Source of the DNA: Roseiarcus sp963770275
Lineage (GTDB): Bacteria > Pseudomonadota > Alphaproteobacteria > Rhizobiales > Beijerinckiaceae
Direction: 5' to 3'
DNA length: 64,000 nt
Assembly: GCA_963770275.1 (NCBI GenBank)
Contig: CAVYPD010000025.1
Span: 1 to 64,000, forward strand
Positions 55,640 to 64,000 of the stretch are shown here, piece after piece. The notes below the pieces were generated by a model, which saw only the letters and a program-made list of their open reading frames with translations, was not told the DNA's origin and did no database searches. Position 1 is the stretch's first letter. The number at the start of each line of letters is the position of its first letter. A program made the position numbers and the translations under genes.

Positions 55640-55790
55640 GCCTCCTACTTTGTGCCTACCGGGAGTCGCGCGCGACTTGCGCGACCGCGTCGGACTGTCG
55701 GAAGCGCTGATCCGCATCTCTATCGGCATCGAGAAATGTGGAGGACTTGATTTCAAATCTCGCGCAAGGCTTCGATATGGGTACAGAGGA
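55640..55790 (+). pseudogene. C-terminal fragment of a Cys/Met-metabolism PLP enzyme
   Basis: The + strand reads LPGVARDLRDRVGLSEALIRISIGIEKCGGLDF, very like the last ~35 residues of cystathionine gamma-synthase/O-acetylhomoserine sulfhydrylases (GLSxxLIRxSVGIE). No upstream part of the enzyme exists here. It is a relic, of note because a MetX-family gene stands 4.5 kb away. Confidence 0.55.
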
Positions 55791-55859
55791 GGCGAGTTGA
55801 GCGCCCAAACAATGAATCAAGGACGATTACGTTCGTATCGCGCCGCCACCTTGAGACTA

Positions 55860-55990
55860 ACGCGCCCTGATCCGGAATGATGACCGCGATGGCAGCGACC
55901 TCGACCAGCCACTCGGGGCGAGCGAATGCCGATACGACAATCCCGATGGACACCGGAGATACGCTCTTCAGCGACTTCACCACGACGCGG
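55860..55990 (-). pseudogene. Possible C-terminal fragment of a RidA-family protein
   Basis: The - strand reads FARPEWLVEVAAIAVIIP, reminiscent of the last strand of RidA/YjgF proteins (LVEIEAIAV). Preceding sequence is not clearly RidA, so this is a tentative remnant. Confidence 0.3.
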
Positions 55991-56192
55991 CAAACTATTG
56001 CGATAGCAGGGGATCGACGATGTGAATGGTGATCTTGGCTGCAAGACAGCGTCGCGAGGAGGCCGCGCTTCGCGCGATCCCCTCTGCGCAGTCCAGCGGC
56101 AAATGAGGCGACCGGTGGCGGCGTCGCGCAGCCAACGGCAAGTGAGCGAATCGGCGCGCCGTGCAGTCGTGCGCCCCTAGCAGGCGGAGACG

Positions 56193-57707
56193 TTAGAAGG
56201 TTTTCCAGTCTCCCGCTCCTTCGAACGCGGCGGCGGCGGCGTAAATCGCCTCCTCGTCGAAGTGCTTGCCAATCAACATAGCGCCGATCGGCAGCCCGTC
56301 GCCCAGTCCGCAAGGAATGCTCATCGCCGGATGCCCCGTCACATCGAAGGGCGCGGTATTCCCGATCATTTCGAACGCGCGCTGGAGGTAGAGGCCGAGC
56401 GGCGCGTCCGCCGGAGGCAGCGCCGTTGCTTTCACCGGAAGAGTCGGCATCAGCAAGAGGTCGTACTCTGCGAACGCCTTATCGTAAGACCCGCGGATCC
56501 TACGGGCCAGATTTTGCGCCTTCGCGTAGAAGCGCCCGCGATAGTGGGTGAGGAAAAACTGACCCACCATCATCGAGATTTTGAGGCTGTCGGAGAGATC
56601 ATCGGCCCCCTGGCGCCAGTTGGCGTGGGCGTCGAGAAGACTGACTGTGTAAAGGCCCTTCCAGTTGAAGCCCATACCGTTGCCAAGCATCATCTGCGCC
56701 TGCAGCCCTTCGAGCGCAATCGGCGTCCAGATTGCGGGCGCAATGAGGTGATCGGGGATGGAGACTTCCTCGACGCTCGCGCCCAGCGCCTTGAAGCGCT
56801 TGGCCGCCCCGCGCACACTGGCGTCGACGTCCTTTTCGCTGTTGGCGTGACCGAAGCCTTCCTTGACGACCCCGATCTTGAGTCCCTTCGCGCCGCGCTT
56901 GGTCGCGGCCACGTAATCTCCGACCTTGGGCGCATATTGACGTGGATCGAGGCCGTCGGCCCCCGCAAGAACTTCCAGCATCAGCGCGTTGTCGGCGATG
57001 GTGGCGGTAATTGGGCCGGTATGGTCGATCGTCGACTCGATCGGCATGACGCCAGTGTAGGGCACGAGGCCATGGGTCGGCTTCATTCCGTAGATCCCGC
57101 AAAATGAAGCCGGCATCCGGATCGATCCGCCCTGGTCGCCCCCGATCGCGAGATCGACTTCGCCCGCGGCGACTAGCGCGCCGCTCCCCGAAGACGATCC
57201 GCCCGCGGAATAGCCCTGTTTGTGCGGGTTGTGGACCGGCCCGAGCGCGCCGGTATGACTGCCGCCCGACAGACAAAAGCATTCGCAATGCGCCTTGCCC
57301 TTGATCGTTGCTCCGGCGTCCAGGAGACGCGTAACGACCGTGGCGTCGATGTTGGGGATAAAGCCTTCGAGGGTCGAGGAGCCATTCATCATCGGCACGC
57401 CGGCGACGCAGACATTATCCTTGATGGCGACCGTCTTCCCTTTGAGCTTGCCGCTCGGCGCGCCCTGAATGTCAGTCTTTACGTACCAGGCATTGAGCGG
57501 ATTCTCCTCGGCGCTCGGACGATACCCGGGCGTGCGTGGATATTTGACGACGGGAATCTCGTCGGGCATCTGGTCGACGATATCGTAAGCGGCAAAGCTG
57601 CCGTCCATCAGCGAAATGAACTCGCCGACGCGTTCCTTCGACATCGTCATGCCGAGGCTCTCGACGATGTCCGTCATCTGTTCGATTGTTGGGCGCTTTA
57701 CACTCAT
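56193..57707 (-). CDS. Amidase-signature enzyme
   Basis: 504 residues. The Ser-cisSer-Lys triad can be placed: Lys96 in VAIKDNVCVAG, the cis-Ser in AGGSSSGSGALVAAG (about 171) and the nucleophile Ser195 in GGDQGGSIRMPASFCG. The long N-terminal region (MTDIVESLGMTMSKERVGEF, then DQMPDE and YKTPGY-like YPRTPGYRP) matches the enantioselective amidases that hydrolyse aliphatic and aryl amides. ATG 57707 has GGGAGAGAG upstream; the open frame extends 12 codons more. Sits between the amide-type importer and the PxpA block; likely hydrolyses an imported amide. Confidence 0.92.
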   Translation of the reverse strand: MSVKRPTIEQMTDIVESLGMTMSKERVGEFISLMDGSFAAYDIVDQMPDEIPVVKYPRTPGYRPSAEENPLNAWYVKTDIQGAPSGKLKGKTVAIKDNVCVAGVPMMNGSSTLEGFIPNIDATVVTRLLDAGATIKGKAHCECFCLSGGSHTGALGPVHNPHKQGYSAGGSSSGSGALVAAGEVDLAIGGDQGGSIRMPASFCGIYGMKPTHGLVPYTGVMPIESTIDHTGPITATIADNALMLEVLAGADGLDPRQYAPKVGDYVAATKRGAKGLKIGVVKEGFGHANSEKDVDASVRGAAKRFKALGASVEEVSIPDHLIAPAIWTPIALEGLQAQMMLGNGMGFNWKGLYTVSLLDAHANWRQGADDLSDSLKISMMVGQFFLTHYRGRFYAKAQNLARRIRGSYDKAFAEYDLLLMPTLPVKATALPPADAPLGLYLQRAFEMIGNTAPFDVTGHPAMSIPCGLGDGLPIGAMLIGKHFDEEAIYAAAAAFEGAGDWKTF

Positions 57708-57752
57708 GAGCTCTCTCCCGTTCCTGTTGTCTTCACGCCACATGTGGGCGGA

Positions 57753-58460
57753 TTAGTCGCTTACGCCGATAAATTCATTGACGAGGCCATGCCCGTGCAG
57801 TTCGCCCGGCTCCGCGGAATGCACGATGACGCCTTTCTGGATGATGAGGACTCGCTCGGACAGACCGGCGATGAAGTCGAGATTCTGCTCGACAAGGATC
57901 ATCGTCAGCCCGCCCTTGGACCGAAGGCCGAGAAGCGTCTCCGCAATCTCGTCGATGATCGACGGTTGAATGCCTTCGGTCGGTTCGTCCAGCAGAATCA
58001 GCCTTGGATTGCCCGCCAGGCAGCGAGCGATTGCCAGCAGCTGCTGCTCGCCGCCGGAGAGCGCGCCGCCGGGGCGGTCGATCAGCGGCTTGAGGCGCGG
58101 GAAGGTTTCCAGCGCCGACCCGATCGCCGCGTCTTCATCCTTTGGTCGCCCGACAGCCCCCATCCGCAGGTTGTCGCGCACGCTGAGGCCCGGAAAGATG
58201 TCCCGCCCCTGCGGCACATACCCCATGCCGGCGCGCGCACGCCGATACGGCTCCGCGCGGGTGATGTCAGCGTCTTCCAACACGACCCGCCCTGCGGTCG
58301 CCGGAAGGTATCCCATCAGCGCCCGGAGCAGCGTGGTCTTGCCCATTCCGTTATGGCCAAGGATGCCGACGAACTCTCCTCGCGCGACGCTGAAGCTTAC
58401 GCCCCCCAGGATCGGGATACGGCCATAGCCGGCAGCGAGTTCGCTGACCTCCAGCATCAT
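57753..58460 (-). CDS. livF: ABC transporter ATPase LivF/UrtE-type
   Basis: 235 residues. Walker A GILGHNGMGKTTLLRALMGYLP (the His in GHNGMGKT is characteristic of UrtE/FmdF-like amide transporters), GMGYVPQGRDIFPGLSVRDNL, signature LSGGEQQLLAIARCL, Walker B LILLDEPTEGIQP and VEQNLDFIAGLSERVLII. It overlaps the livG-type gene by 4 bases. Ends 45 bases before the amidase start, so transport and hydrolysis genes are in one unit. Confidence 0.92.
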   Translation of the reverse strand: MMLEVSELAAGYGRIPILGGVSFSVARGEFVGILGHNGMGKTTLLRALMGYLPATAGRVVLEDADITRAEPYRRARAGMGYVPQGRDIFPGLSVRDNLRMGAVGRPKDEDAAIGSALETFPRLKPLIDRPGGALSGGEQQLLAIARCLAGNPRLILLDEPTEGIQPSIIDEIAETLLGLRSKGGLTMILVEQNLDFIAGLSERVLIIQKGVIVHSAEPGELHGHGLVNEFIGVSD

Positions 58461-59182
58461 GCCACCGCCGCGTTCTTTCCGAGATAGACGTCGCGCACGA
58501 TCGGGCTATGCATAATCGCCTCGACGTCGTCCTCAATTAGAACGGCGCCCTGATTGAAGACCGTGACCTTGCTGGCGATCATGCGGATGAACTGCATATC
58601 GTGCTCGACCACGATGAGGGCCTTGGTCTTGTTGATGTCCCGCACGAGTTCGGCGGTGCGCCGCACCTCCTGATCGGTCATGCCGGCCGCCGGCTCGTCA
58701 AGCAGCACGAGATCCGGATTGGTCGAGAGCACCACGCCGAGTTCGACCCACTGGCGTTGCCCATGGGCAAGCTGACCGACAATGCGCGATGCGATGGTGG
58801 ACAGGCCGACGCGCTCGAGCATAGTCTCGACGGCGGCCCGCGCCTGCGCCCCGCGATGCATGCGCGTTGCGGCGAGCCACAGATTCTCGCCCACCGTCAA
58901 CCCGTCAAAGACACTTGGCACCTGCGTCTTGATGCCTACGCCCCGCCGCGCGATCTCGTGGGGTTCGGCGCCTGTTACATCCTCTCCACGCACGAGAACC
59001 GCGCCGGATGTGGGCTTGAGCTGGCCAGTCAACATCTTGAAGAAGGTGCTCTTGCCGGCCCCGTTGGGGCCGATCAGACAACGCAGCTCGCGCTCAGCGA
59101 GGGTGAAGTTGACATCCCGGACCGCCTGCACGCCGCCGAAGCGCATGCCCAGCCCGCGGGTCTCAATAAGCGGGACGGTCAC
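58457..59182 (-). CDS. livG: ABC transporter ATPase LivG/UrtD-type
   Basis: 241 residues. Walker A CLIGPNGAGKSTFFKMLTG, RRGVGIKTQVPSVFDGLTVGENLW (the KTQVPSVFD form rather than RTFQ is typical of urea/amide transporters), VGQLAHGQRQWVELGVVL signature, Walker B LVLLDEPAAGMTDQEVRRTAEL and VVEHDMQFIRMIASKVTVF. Four-base overlap with the permease gene upstream and the LivF gene downstream. Confidence 0.92.
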   Translation of the reverse strand: MTVPLIETRGLGMRFGGVQAVRDVNFTLAERELRCLIGPNGAGKSTFFKMLTGQLKPTSGAVLVRGEDVTGAEPHEIARRGVGIKTQVPSVFDGLTVGENLWLAATRMHRGAQARAAVETMLERVGLSTIASRIVGQLAHGQRQWVELGVVLSTNPDLVLLDEPAAGMTDQEVRRTAELVRDINKTKALIVVEHDMQFIRMIASKVTVFNQGAVLIEDDVEAIMHSPIVRDVYLGKNAAVA

Positions 59183-60219
59183 CGCGGCGCTCCCGCGCGG
59201 GTGCGAACGAAGACCGACTCAAGGCCGGCGATCGTTGGCACAAGGCCTTTCGGCACGAGCAGGACGAAGGCGATCAGGATGGCGCCGAGGATGAGCGGAA
59301 CGTTGCCGAGCAGGGCTTGCCAGCCGGCATCTCCGCTCGGCGCGTTCGCGCCCAAAGCGGCAGTGAGCCATTGAATCCCAACGCATCCGAGAATCGGCCC
59401 AATCAACGTGCCGCGCCCACCGACGATAACCCAGATAATAATCTGGGCCGACTGCGCCAGGCCAAAGATGGTCGGACTGACAAAGGAGCCCCAGTTGGCG
59501 AACAGGCAGCCCGCATAGCCCGCGAGCGCCGCTCCGATTGTGAAGGTCGCGAGCTTGTAGGCGCGCGGATCGTAGCCCAGGAGTTGCGCGCGCTGTTCGT
59601 TCTCGCGGATGCCGACGATTGTGCGACCGAACCGGCTCGCCAGGAGCGCCCGGAGACCGAAGTAGGTAAGAAGGAGCGAGGCGGTCGAGAGATAGAACAT
59701 GCCCTCGAGATCGATCTGCCAGTCCTTGAAGAAGGGCACGTTCAGCGAGGGAATACCCGGGATGCCATTGAAGCCGCCGAGCTTTGCAGAGCCGATGTGG
59801 AATTCGGGCCCGGCGGTTGAATTGATCGAATTGAAGAGGATCAAGGTCACCGTCAGCGTGATGACGCCGAGGTACACGTCGCTGATGCGGCCATAGAACA
59901 TGAAATAGCCGAGCAGGGCCGCGAAGGCTGCCGGCACGAGGACGGCTAGAATCAGCGGCGTCGTGCTTTCGCCGATGTTGATCATCGCAATCGCGTAAGT
60001 GTAGGCGCCAAGCCCGAAAAACGCCGCCTGGCCGAAACAGAGAATGCCCCCGAAACCCCAGACGAGCGCGAGTGACAAGGCAAGCACCGCCATGATCACG
60101 TAGACGGTGATGTTGAGCACGACGTCGAGGTCGAACAGCCGTGGCGTAAGGATGAGCACGGCGATCCCAACGAGCGCGACCAGCGCGAGCCCGAGAACGT
60201 TGAGAGTGCGCGCGCTCAC
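59179..60219 (-). CDS. livM: ABC permease LivM/UrtC-type
   Basis: 346 residues from GTG 60219, which overlaps the livH-type stop (GTGA); the open frame upstream of it is merely the shadow of livH. About 9 helices: VLGLALVALVGIAVLILTPRL, VYVIMAVLALSLALVWGFGGILCFGQAAFFGLGAYTY, and the coupling loop TIVGIRENEQRAQLLGYDP. WVIVGGRGTLIGPILG and ILIAFVLLVPKGLVPTI close the protein. UrtC-like length and motifs. Confidence 0.9.
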   Translation of the reverse strand: MSARTLNVLGLALVALVGIAVLILTPRLFDLDVVLNITVYVIMAVLALSLALVWGFGGILCFGQAAFFGLGAYTYAIAMINIGESTTPLILAVLVPAAFAALLGYFMFYGRISDVYLGVITLTVTLILFNSINSTAGPEFHIGSAKLGGFNGIPGIPSLNVPFFKDWQIDLEGMFYLSTASLLLTYFGLRALLASRFGRTIVGIRENEQRAQLLGYDPRAYKLATFTIGAALAGYAGCLFANWGSFVSPTIFGLAQSAQIIIWVIVGGRGTLIGPILGCVGIQWLTAALGANAPSGDAGWQALLGNVPLILGAILIAFVLLVPKGLVPTIAGLESVFVRTRAGAPR

Positions 60220-61082
60220 AGGCTTCCCCGAAAGAACCGGCCGGTTATCCCTTGAGGGAGCACGCGGATAAGCACGATCGCGGCCGCAAGCAGCGCGACC
60301 TCGCCGAAGACCGGCGTTGTCACATAGGTCGCGACCTGGTTGACCGCCCCGAACAATGTTGACGCCATCGTCGTGCCAGTCACGATCGACACGCCCCCGC
60401 CAATCACTGTGATGAATGACTTGGCGACATAGGCGGCGCCGATCGTCGGGAACACGCCGGACACAGGCGCGATAACGGCGCCGGCAAGGCCGGTGAGGGC
60501 GGCGCCGGCGCCGAAGGTGATCGAATAAACTCGGTTCGGATTGACGCCAAGCGCAGCCGCCATGTTCGCGTTCTGCATCGTTCCTCGTGCGATTAGCCCG
60601 AGGCGGGTGAAGCGTAGAACTGCGAGAACCCCGCAAATGGCGACGATTGCGACGCCGATCACGAATAGCGTGTAGGTGCTCGTCCGATACTGACCGATCT
60701 CAAAGCTGCCCAGCGGCGCCGAAAGGCCGACGGTGGTGTTGCCGAACACAGCAGTCGTCAAACCGACGAGAAACAAGCTTAAACCCCAGGTCGCCAACAT
60801 CGTGTCGACCATGCGGCCATAGAGCCACCGAATGATGGTGCGCTCGACGATAATCCCGATCGCCCCGACGACGATCGGCGCAACAATCAGCATCGCGACC
60901 CAGATGCTGAGGCCAAGGCGATTGGCTTCAATGGCGGCATAGCCGCCAAGCATAAGAAACTCGCCGTGCGCGAGGTTGATGACTTTCATCATCCCGAAGA
61001 TGATCGCCAGCCCCACGCTCATCAGCGCGAGGCTGGCGATCGCATAGAGAACCTGGATTGCCAGGAGCGCTACGAGATCCAC
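60216..61082 (-). CDS. livH: ABC permease LivH/UrtB-type
   Basis: 288 residues, ~8 helices. LYAIASLALMSVGLAIIFGMMKVINLAHGEFLMLGGYAA is the classic LivH/UrtB start; then RWLYGRMVDTMLATWGLSLFL, LGLIARGTMQNANMAAALGVNPNRVY (coupling loop), SFITVIGGGVSIVTGTTMASTLFG and VLIRVLPQGITGRFF. ARGTMQNxxMAxxLG is the form seen in urea and short-chain amide permeases. 34 bases after the binding-protein gene. Confidence 0.92.
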   Translation of the reverse strand: MDLVALLAIQVLYAIASLALMSVGLAIIFGMMKVINLAHGEFLMLGGYAAIEANRLGLSIWVAMLIVAPIVVGAIGIIVERTIIRWLYGRMVDTMLATWGLSLFLVGLTTAVFGNTTVGLSAPLGSFEIGQYRTSTYTLFVIGVAIVAICGVLAVLRFTRLGLIARGTMQNANMAAALGVNPNRVYSITFGAGAALTGLAGAVIAPVSGVFPTIGAAYVAKSFITVIGGGVSIVTGTTMASTLFGAVNQVATYVTTPVFGEVALLAAAIVLIRVLPQGITGRFFRGSL

Positions 61083-61116
61083 CAGAGGTCCTGTATGCTC
61101 TGTCTGCGAAGCGCGC

Positions 61117-62340
61117 TCAGAACTTGATCACATACTGCTGGTTATCATTGGGGTTCTTCTTGAGGTCGCAGACGGCCGCAGTGTCCGCCGGCTTCTGCTG
61201 CGGGAAATCCTCGAGCAACAGGAACTTCTTGTTGCGCGCCTCTGCGATGTGGACATCGAGAATACAGTGATGCGTCGGCGGGTCGATCGTCACCTTGCCT
61301 GACGGCGCATCGATACTGATGCCGGTTTCGAGCGCTTCGATCACCTTCATTCGATCGATGCTCTCGGCCTTTTTCACCCCTTCTGCCCAAAGGTTGAAGC
61401 CTTGGTAGGTTCCCATCGCGAGCTCGGTCACGTTTGGATAATCCGGGCCAAAGCGCTTGTGGAACTTCTCAAGGAAAGCGGTGTTGACCGGATTCTTGAC
61501 GCTCTCGAAATAGTTGTAGCAAACGAGCATCCCGTTCGCCTCTTCGGGCGAAAGCACGATCTGCTCATTGCCGACGCCGAATGTGGTCGACGCCATCGAG
61601 ATGCTTTTGTTCATGCCTGCGGCCGCCCACTGCCGGTAAAAGGAGATGTGAGCGCCGCCAACGAGGGCAGACCAGACAAAATCCGGCTTTGCAGCCTGGA
61701 TCTTCGAGATGGTCGAAGAGAAGTTGGTTACGTCGAGGGGGAAAAACTCGATCGACAGCACTTCGCCGCCATTCTCGGTTACATATTTTTTCACCCACTG
61801 CGAAGTGATCTGGCCGTAGTTGTAATCCGCTGCCACGACATAAACTTTCTTGCCCCATTTTTTCATCGCATAGGGCACGAGCTTCTCGACCGTCTGCGCG
61901 GGCGTAACGCCGGTATCGAACTGGTTGCGGTCGCACACGCCTCCTTCATATTGTGTGTTGTAGAAATACAGCGTCTTGAACTTGTCGAGTACCGGACGGA
62001 TGACCTCTCGCGAAGCGGAGGTAATGCCGCCATGCACGACAGCCACCTTGTCCTTAAGCGCGGCTTGTTGGGCGAACTGGGTGTAGAGCTGCATGCTCGA
62101 CTGGGTGTCGTAATTCACCAGCTGGAGCTGCCGGCCTAACAGTCCGCCCGCCGCGTTGGCTTCCTCGATTGCGAGGGTCAGGGCGTCGACCATCGGCTTG
62201 CCATAGATGTCGAGCCCGCCCGACAGGTCGTGCAGGCTGCCGACCTTGATTGGGTCGGCAGCGAAGGCGGGGGCGCTCAACGCGCTGGCGCCGGCTAATG
62301 CCGCGGCGCTCCCCAACAATTGTCTGCGATCGATATTCAT
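61117..62340 (-). CDS. Urea/short-chain amide-type ABC substrate-binding protein
   Basis: 407 residues, UrtA/FmdD class of Peripla_BP_6/5 receptors. The N-terminus MNIDRRQLLGSAAALAGASALSAPAFA has a twin-Arg-like start and signal cleavage near residue 27. The mature part has IKVGSLHDLSGGLDIYGKPMVDALTLAIEEANAAGGLLGR, GITSASREVIRPVLDKF, VYVVAADYNYGQITSQWVKKYV and the C-terminal HHCILDVHIAEARNKKFLLLEDFP. Family members bind urea, formamide or acetamide. Genes follow in the order receptor, H, M, G, F, amidase. AAGGGAGTAGGGGC precedes the ATG. Confidence 0.92.
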   Translation of the reverse strand: MNIDRRQLLGSAAALAGASALSAPAFAADPIKVGSLHDLSGGLDIYGKPMVDALTLAIEEANAAGGLLGRQLQLVNYDTQSSMQLYTQFAQQAALKDKVAVVHGGITSASREVIRPVLDKFKTLYFYNTQYEGGVCDRNQFDTGVTPAQTVEKLVPYAMKKWGKKVYVVAADYNYGQITSQWVKKYVTENGGEVLSIEFFPLDVTNFSSTISKIQAAKPDFVWSALVGGAHISFYRQWAAAGMNKSISMASTTFGVGNEQIVLSPEEANGMLVCYNYFESVKNPVNTAFLEKFHKRFGPDYPNVTELAMGTYQGFNLWAEGVKKAESIDRMKVIEALETGISIDAPSGKVTIDPPTHHCILDVHIAEARNKKFLLLEDFPQQKPADTAAVCDLKKNPNDNQQYVIKF

Positions 62341-62649
62341 GCCCCTACTCCCTTGCTTTTACTTGAGATAATCCACAACCGTTATTCTTGCGCTCTGAGG
62401 TTCATACGCGAACCCTTGCACGACCTTTGTTTCACTCGGCGCCGCGCTCTCGCTTCCGCGACATCGTTGCCTGCATTGCGATCCGACAGCCAAGGGCCGA
62501 CGCGGCCGATGTCCCGGGGAGACAAGCAGGATACGGGCCAAACCTAGCCCGCTTCCGCTGCGCTGTCACACTCTAACGCGGCGTCGAGAAATCCGCTTGC
62601 CTGGCGCGGCCACATGGCTTGCTTCTCCTTGCCCTCCTCAGTAAGGCCG
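62341..62649. promoter_or_regulatory. Spacer between amidase and amide-binding protein genes
   Basis: 309 bases without a gene; probably the promoter region for the receptor and transporter genes read leftwards. No motif I can name. Confidence 0.4.
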
Positions 62650-64000
62650 TCACGCGACCGGCGGTCGACGCCGGTGCCAACTGGTGGCGGTCTGGAAGGC
62701 ATGACCAGCGCGGGTGAGCACGTCTTCGGAGAGATGTGGACCAACCAGCTGCATGCTGAGCGGCATCCCCGCCACGTCGAGGCCATTCGGCAATGTGAGC
62801 GTGGGACTGCCGCTGAAGTCGAAAGGCGCGGTGAAACGCAAGATGCTAAGGAGCACGTTGGGGTCCTCTCCGTAGGCCCTCATTAGATCGAGGCTGGGAA
62901 TCGGCACCGGCATCGTGGGGATGAGGAGGACGTCGACAGACTCGAACAACTCCGACAGTTCGCGAGAAAATCTCAGGCGCTCAAGGTTGATGCGGGCAAT
63001 CTCAATCCCTTTTGTCGCGAGCCCCTGCTCGATCAGCGCTGCAAGGTCTGGGCCGTATTCCGACTTTCTCGCCGGATAGGTGTCTGCATGTGCGGCCGCT
63101 GTCTCGACCGAGCACATGGCGATCCACTGACTGACGAGTTTCTGGTAGTCTGGGAACCGTACCTCGCGGATGCTTGCGCCAAGTCCGACGAGCACGCGCT
63201 CAGCCTCGACCAGCGCCGCCACGACCTGCCCGTCGACCCCATCAGTCGCATAGCCTCGGTCTACGCCGATCCGCAGGCCGCGAATTCCGTCGCCGATTGA
63301 TTCGAGATAATCTGGGACCGCTGCCTTGTACGTGGTCGGGTCGTTTCGATCTGCGCCGGCGATCACGCCGAGCATGGCGGCGGCGTCGGCCACAGAGCGG
63401 GTCATTGGCCCGACATGGTCCAGCGTGTCGGCAAGCGGGAAAACACCGTAGCGGCTGACGCGACCCCAGGTCGGTTTGATCCCGCTGAGACCGCAGGTGG
63501 CGGACGGAAACCGGATCGATCCTCCCGTGTCGCTACCCAGGCTGCCGTAGCAAAGTCCCAGCGACGTCGCGACGCCGGATCCGGTCGAGGAGGAGCCAAC
63601 CCAGTAACCCGTGTTCCACGGATTGAGCGGGGGCGCCACTTCAGGGTGGTGAGACGTGTACGCGCCCTCCGTCATCTGCAGCTTTCCCAGGAGGACCGCG
63701 CCTCCCTCTTCAAGGCGCTCCACAACGGTGGCGTTGAAGGATGGAGTGAAAGCCTTGAAAATCGTCGTCCCCGCGGAAGTCGGGGCGAAGGTTGTGTAGC
63801 AGAGATCCTTGACGGCGACGGGCACGCCGTGGAGCGGGCCGCGCCAGAGGCCGCGGGCGATTTCCGCGTCGGCTGCTTTCGCTTGCTTAAGCGCGCGCTC
63901 CGGCAGCACGGTTGCGTAGGAGTGATACTGCCCATCGAGCTGCGCGATGCGCCGCAGCGCCATCTCGGTGAGCTCCGCCGACGATAATCGCTTTCTACGA
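62650..64000 (-). CDS. Amidase-signature enzyme, 5' end beyond window
   Basis: At least 450 residues; the frame stays open to the right edge (RRKRLSSAELTEMALRRIAQLDGQYHSYA), so the N-terminus is missing and the Met at 63963 is internal. The triad is present: Lys in GVPVAVKDLCYT, cis-Ser in WVGSSSTGSGVATSLG and nucleophile Ser in GSDTGGSIRFPSATCGLSGIKP. The family includes Asp-tRNA amidotransferase subunit A-like amidases and aryl/aliphatic amidases; the absence of gatB/C nearby and the catabolic context favour a degradative amidase. It is clearly different from the amidase at 56193-57707. Confidence 0.9.
   Translation of the reverse strand, partial: RRKRLSSAELTEMALRRIAQLDGQYHSYATVLPERALKQAKAADAEIARGLWRGPLHGVPVAVKDLCYTTFAPTSAGTTIFKAFTPSFNATVVERLEEGGAVLLGKLQMTEGAYTSHHPEVAPPLNPWNTGYWVGSSSTGSGVATSLGLCYGSLGSDTGGSIRFPSATCGLSGIKPTWGRVSRYGVFPLADTLDHVGPMTRSVADAAAMLGVIAGADRNDPTTYKAAVPDYLESIGDGIRGLRIGVDRGYATDGVDGQVVAALVEAERVLVGLGASIREVRFPDYQKLVSQWIAMCSVETAAAHADTYPARKSEYGPDLAALIEQGLATKGIEIARINLERLRFSRELSELFESVDVLLIPTMPVPIPSLDLMRAYGEDPNVLLSILRFTAPFDFSGSPTLTLPNGLDVAGMPLSMQLVGPHLSEDVLTRAGHAFQTATSWHRRRPPVA

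Noticed and set aside
59179..60636. 485-residue form of the LivM-type permease
   Set aside because: The first ~139 residues are Arg-rich shadow of livH; the GTG at 60219 overlaps the livH stop and gives family length.

Overview
The window looks like a chromosomal segment of a high-GC alphaproteobacterium, probably a Rhizobiales/Beijerinckiaceae-type organism. The signs are the glnB-glnA pair, an ApaG, an LssY-C membrane protein, a DUF2332 protein, a CsbD stress protein, a PEP-CTERM remnant and many amide/branched-chain-type ABC transporters. Genus level is inference.

Layout. (1) 1-24 kb is a mixed core region: a tandem RND efflux pair whose first gene is broken, a KAP P-loop NTPase, an M17 aminopeptidase, an LrgA/LrgB pair, a divergent PanB-family protein, DUF2332, tdh, a PEP-CTERM remnant, csbD, a YkgJ-type protein, glnB-glnA, a large ELP/FG-GAP repeat protein with a CRP-like palindrome upstream, apaG, argE, an LssY-C protein, a holin-family protein, a cupin and tRNA-Tyr(GTA). 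(2) Directly behind the tRNA lies a 5'-truncated IS6-family transposase. After it come two convergent TIM-barrel sugar epimerases, a ribose-type sugar ABC system (binding protein, double ATPase, two permeases) and a truncated AcoR-like regulator. (3) 33-51 kb, + strand, is one long catabolic operon: GntR regulator, tiny zinc-ribbon protein, amide/amino-acid ABC transporter, class IV aminotransferase, HyuA/HyuB, class III aminotransferase, cyclase-family metal hydrolase, a second HyuA/HyuB pair and a MetX-like alpha/beta hydrolase. (4) 51-64 kb, - strand and convergent with it, is a second operon: amidase, amide-type ABC transporter, amidase, then PxpA, biotin carrier, biotin carboxylase, PxpB and PxpC.

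Together 33-64 kb brings two mechanistically different ATP-dependent lactam/cyclic-amide opening systems (HyuAB/OplAH type, twice, and biotin-carboxylase-linked PxpABC) next to two amidase-signature enzymes, two importers and two aminotransferases. I read this as an accessory island for taking up and mineralising an unidentified cyclic amide, imide or hydantoin-like nitrogen source; the substrate cannot be read from sequence.

A second theme is breakage. About a dozen otherwise well-conserved genes carry single-base indels, some at homopolymers. Either the sequence has residual errors or several genes are decaying; the clean repair of most frames by one base favours sequence error for the operon genes. 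True decay is clearer for the short remnants (HTH regulator, tdh tail, PEP-CTERM protein, transposase, PLP-enzyme tail).
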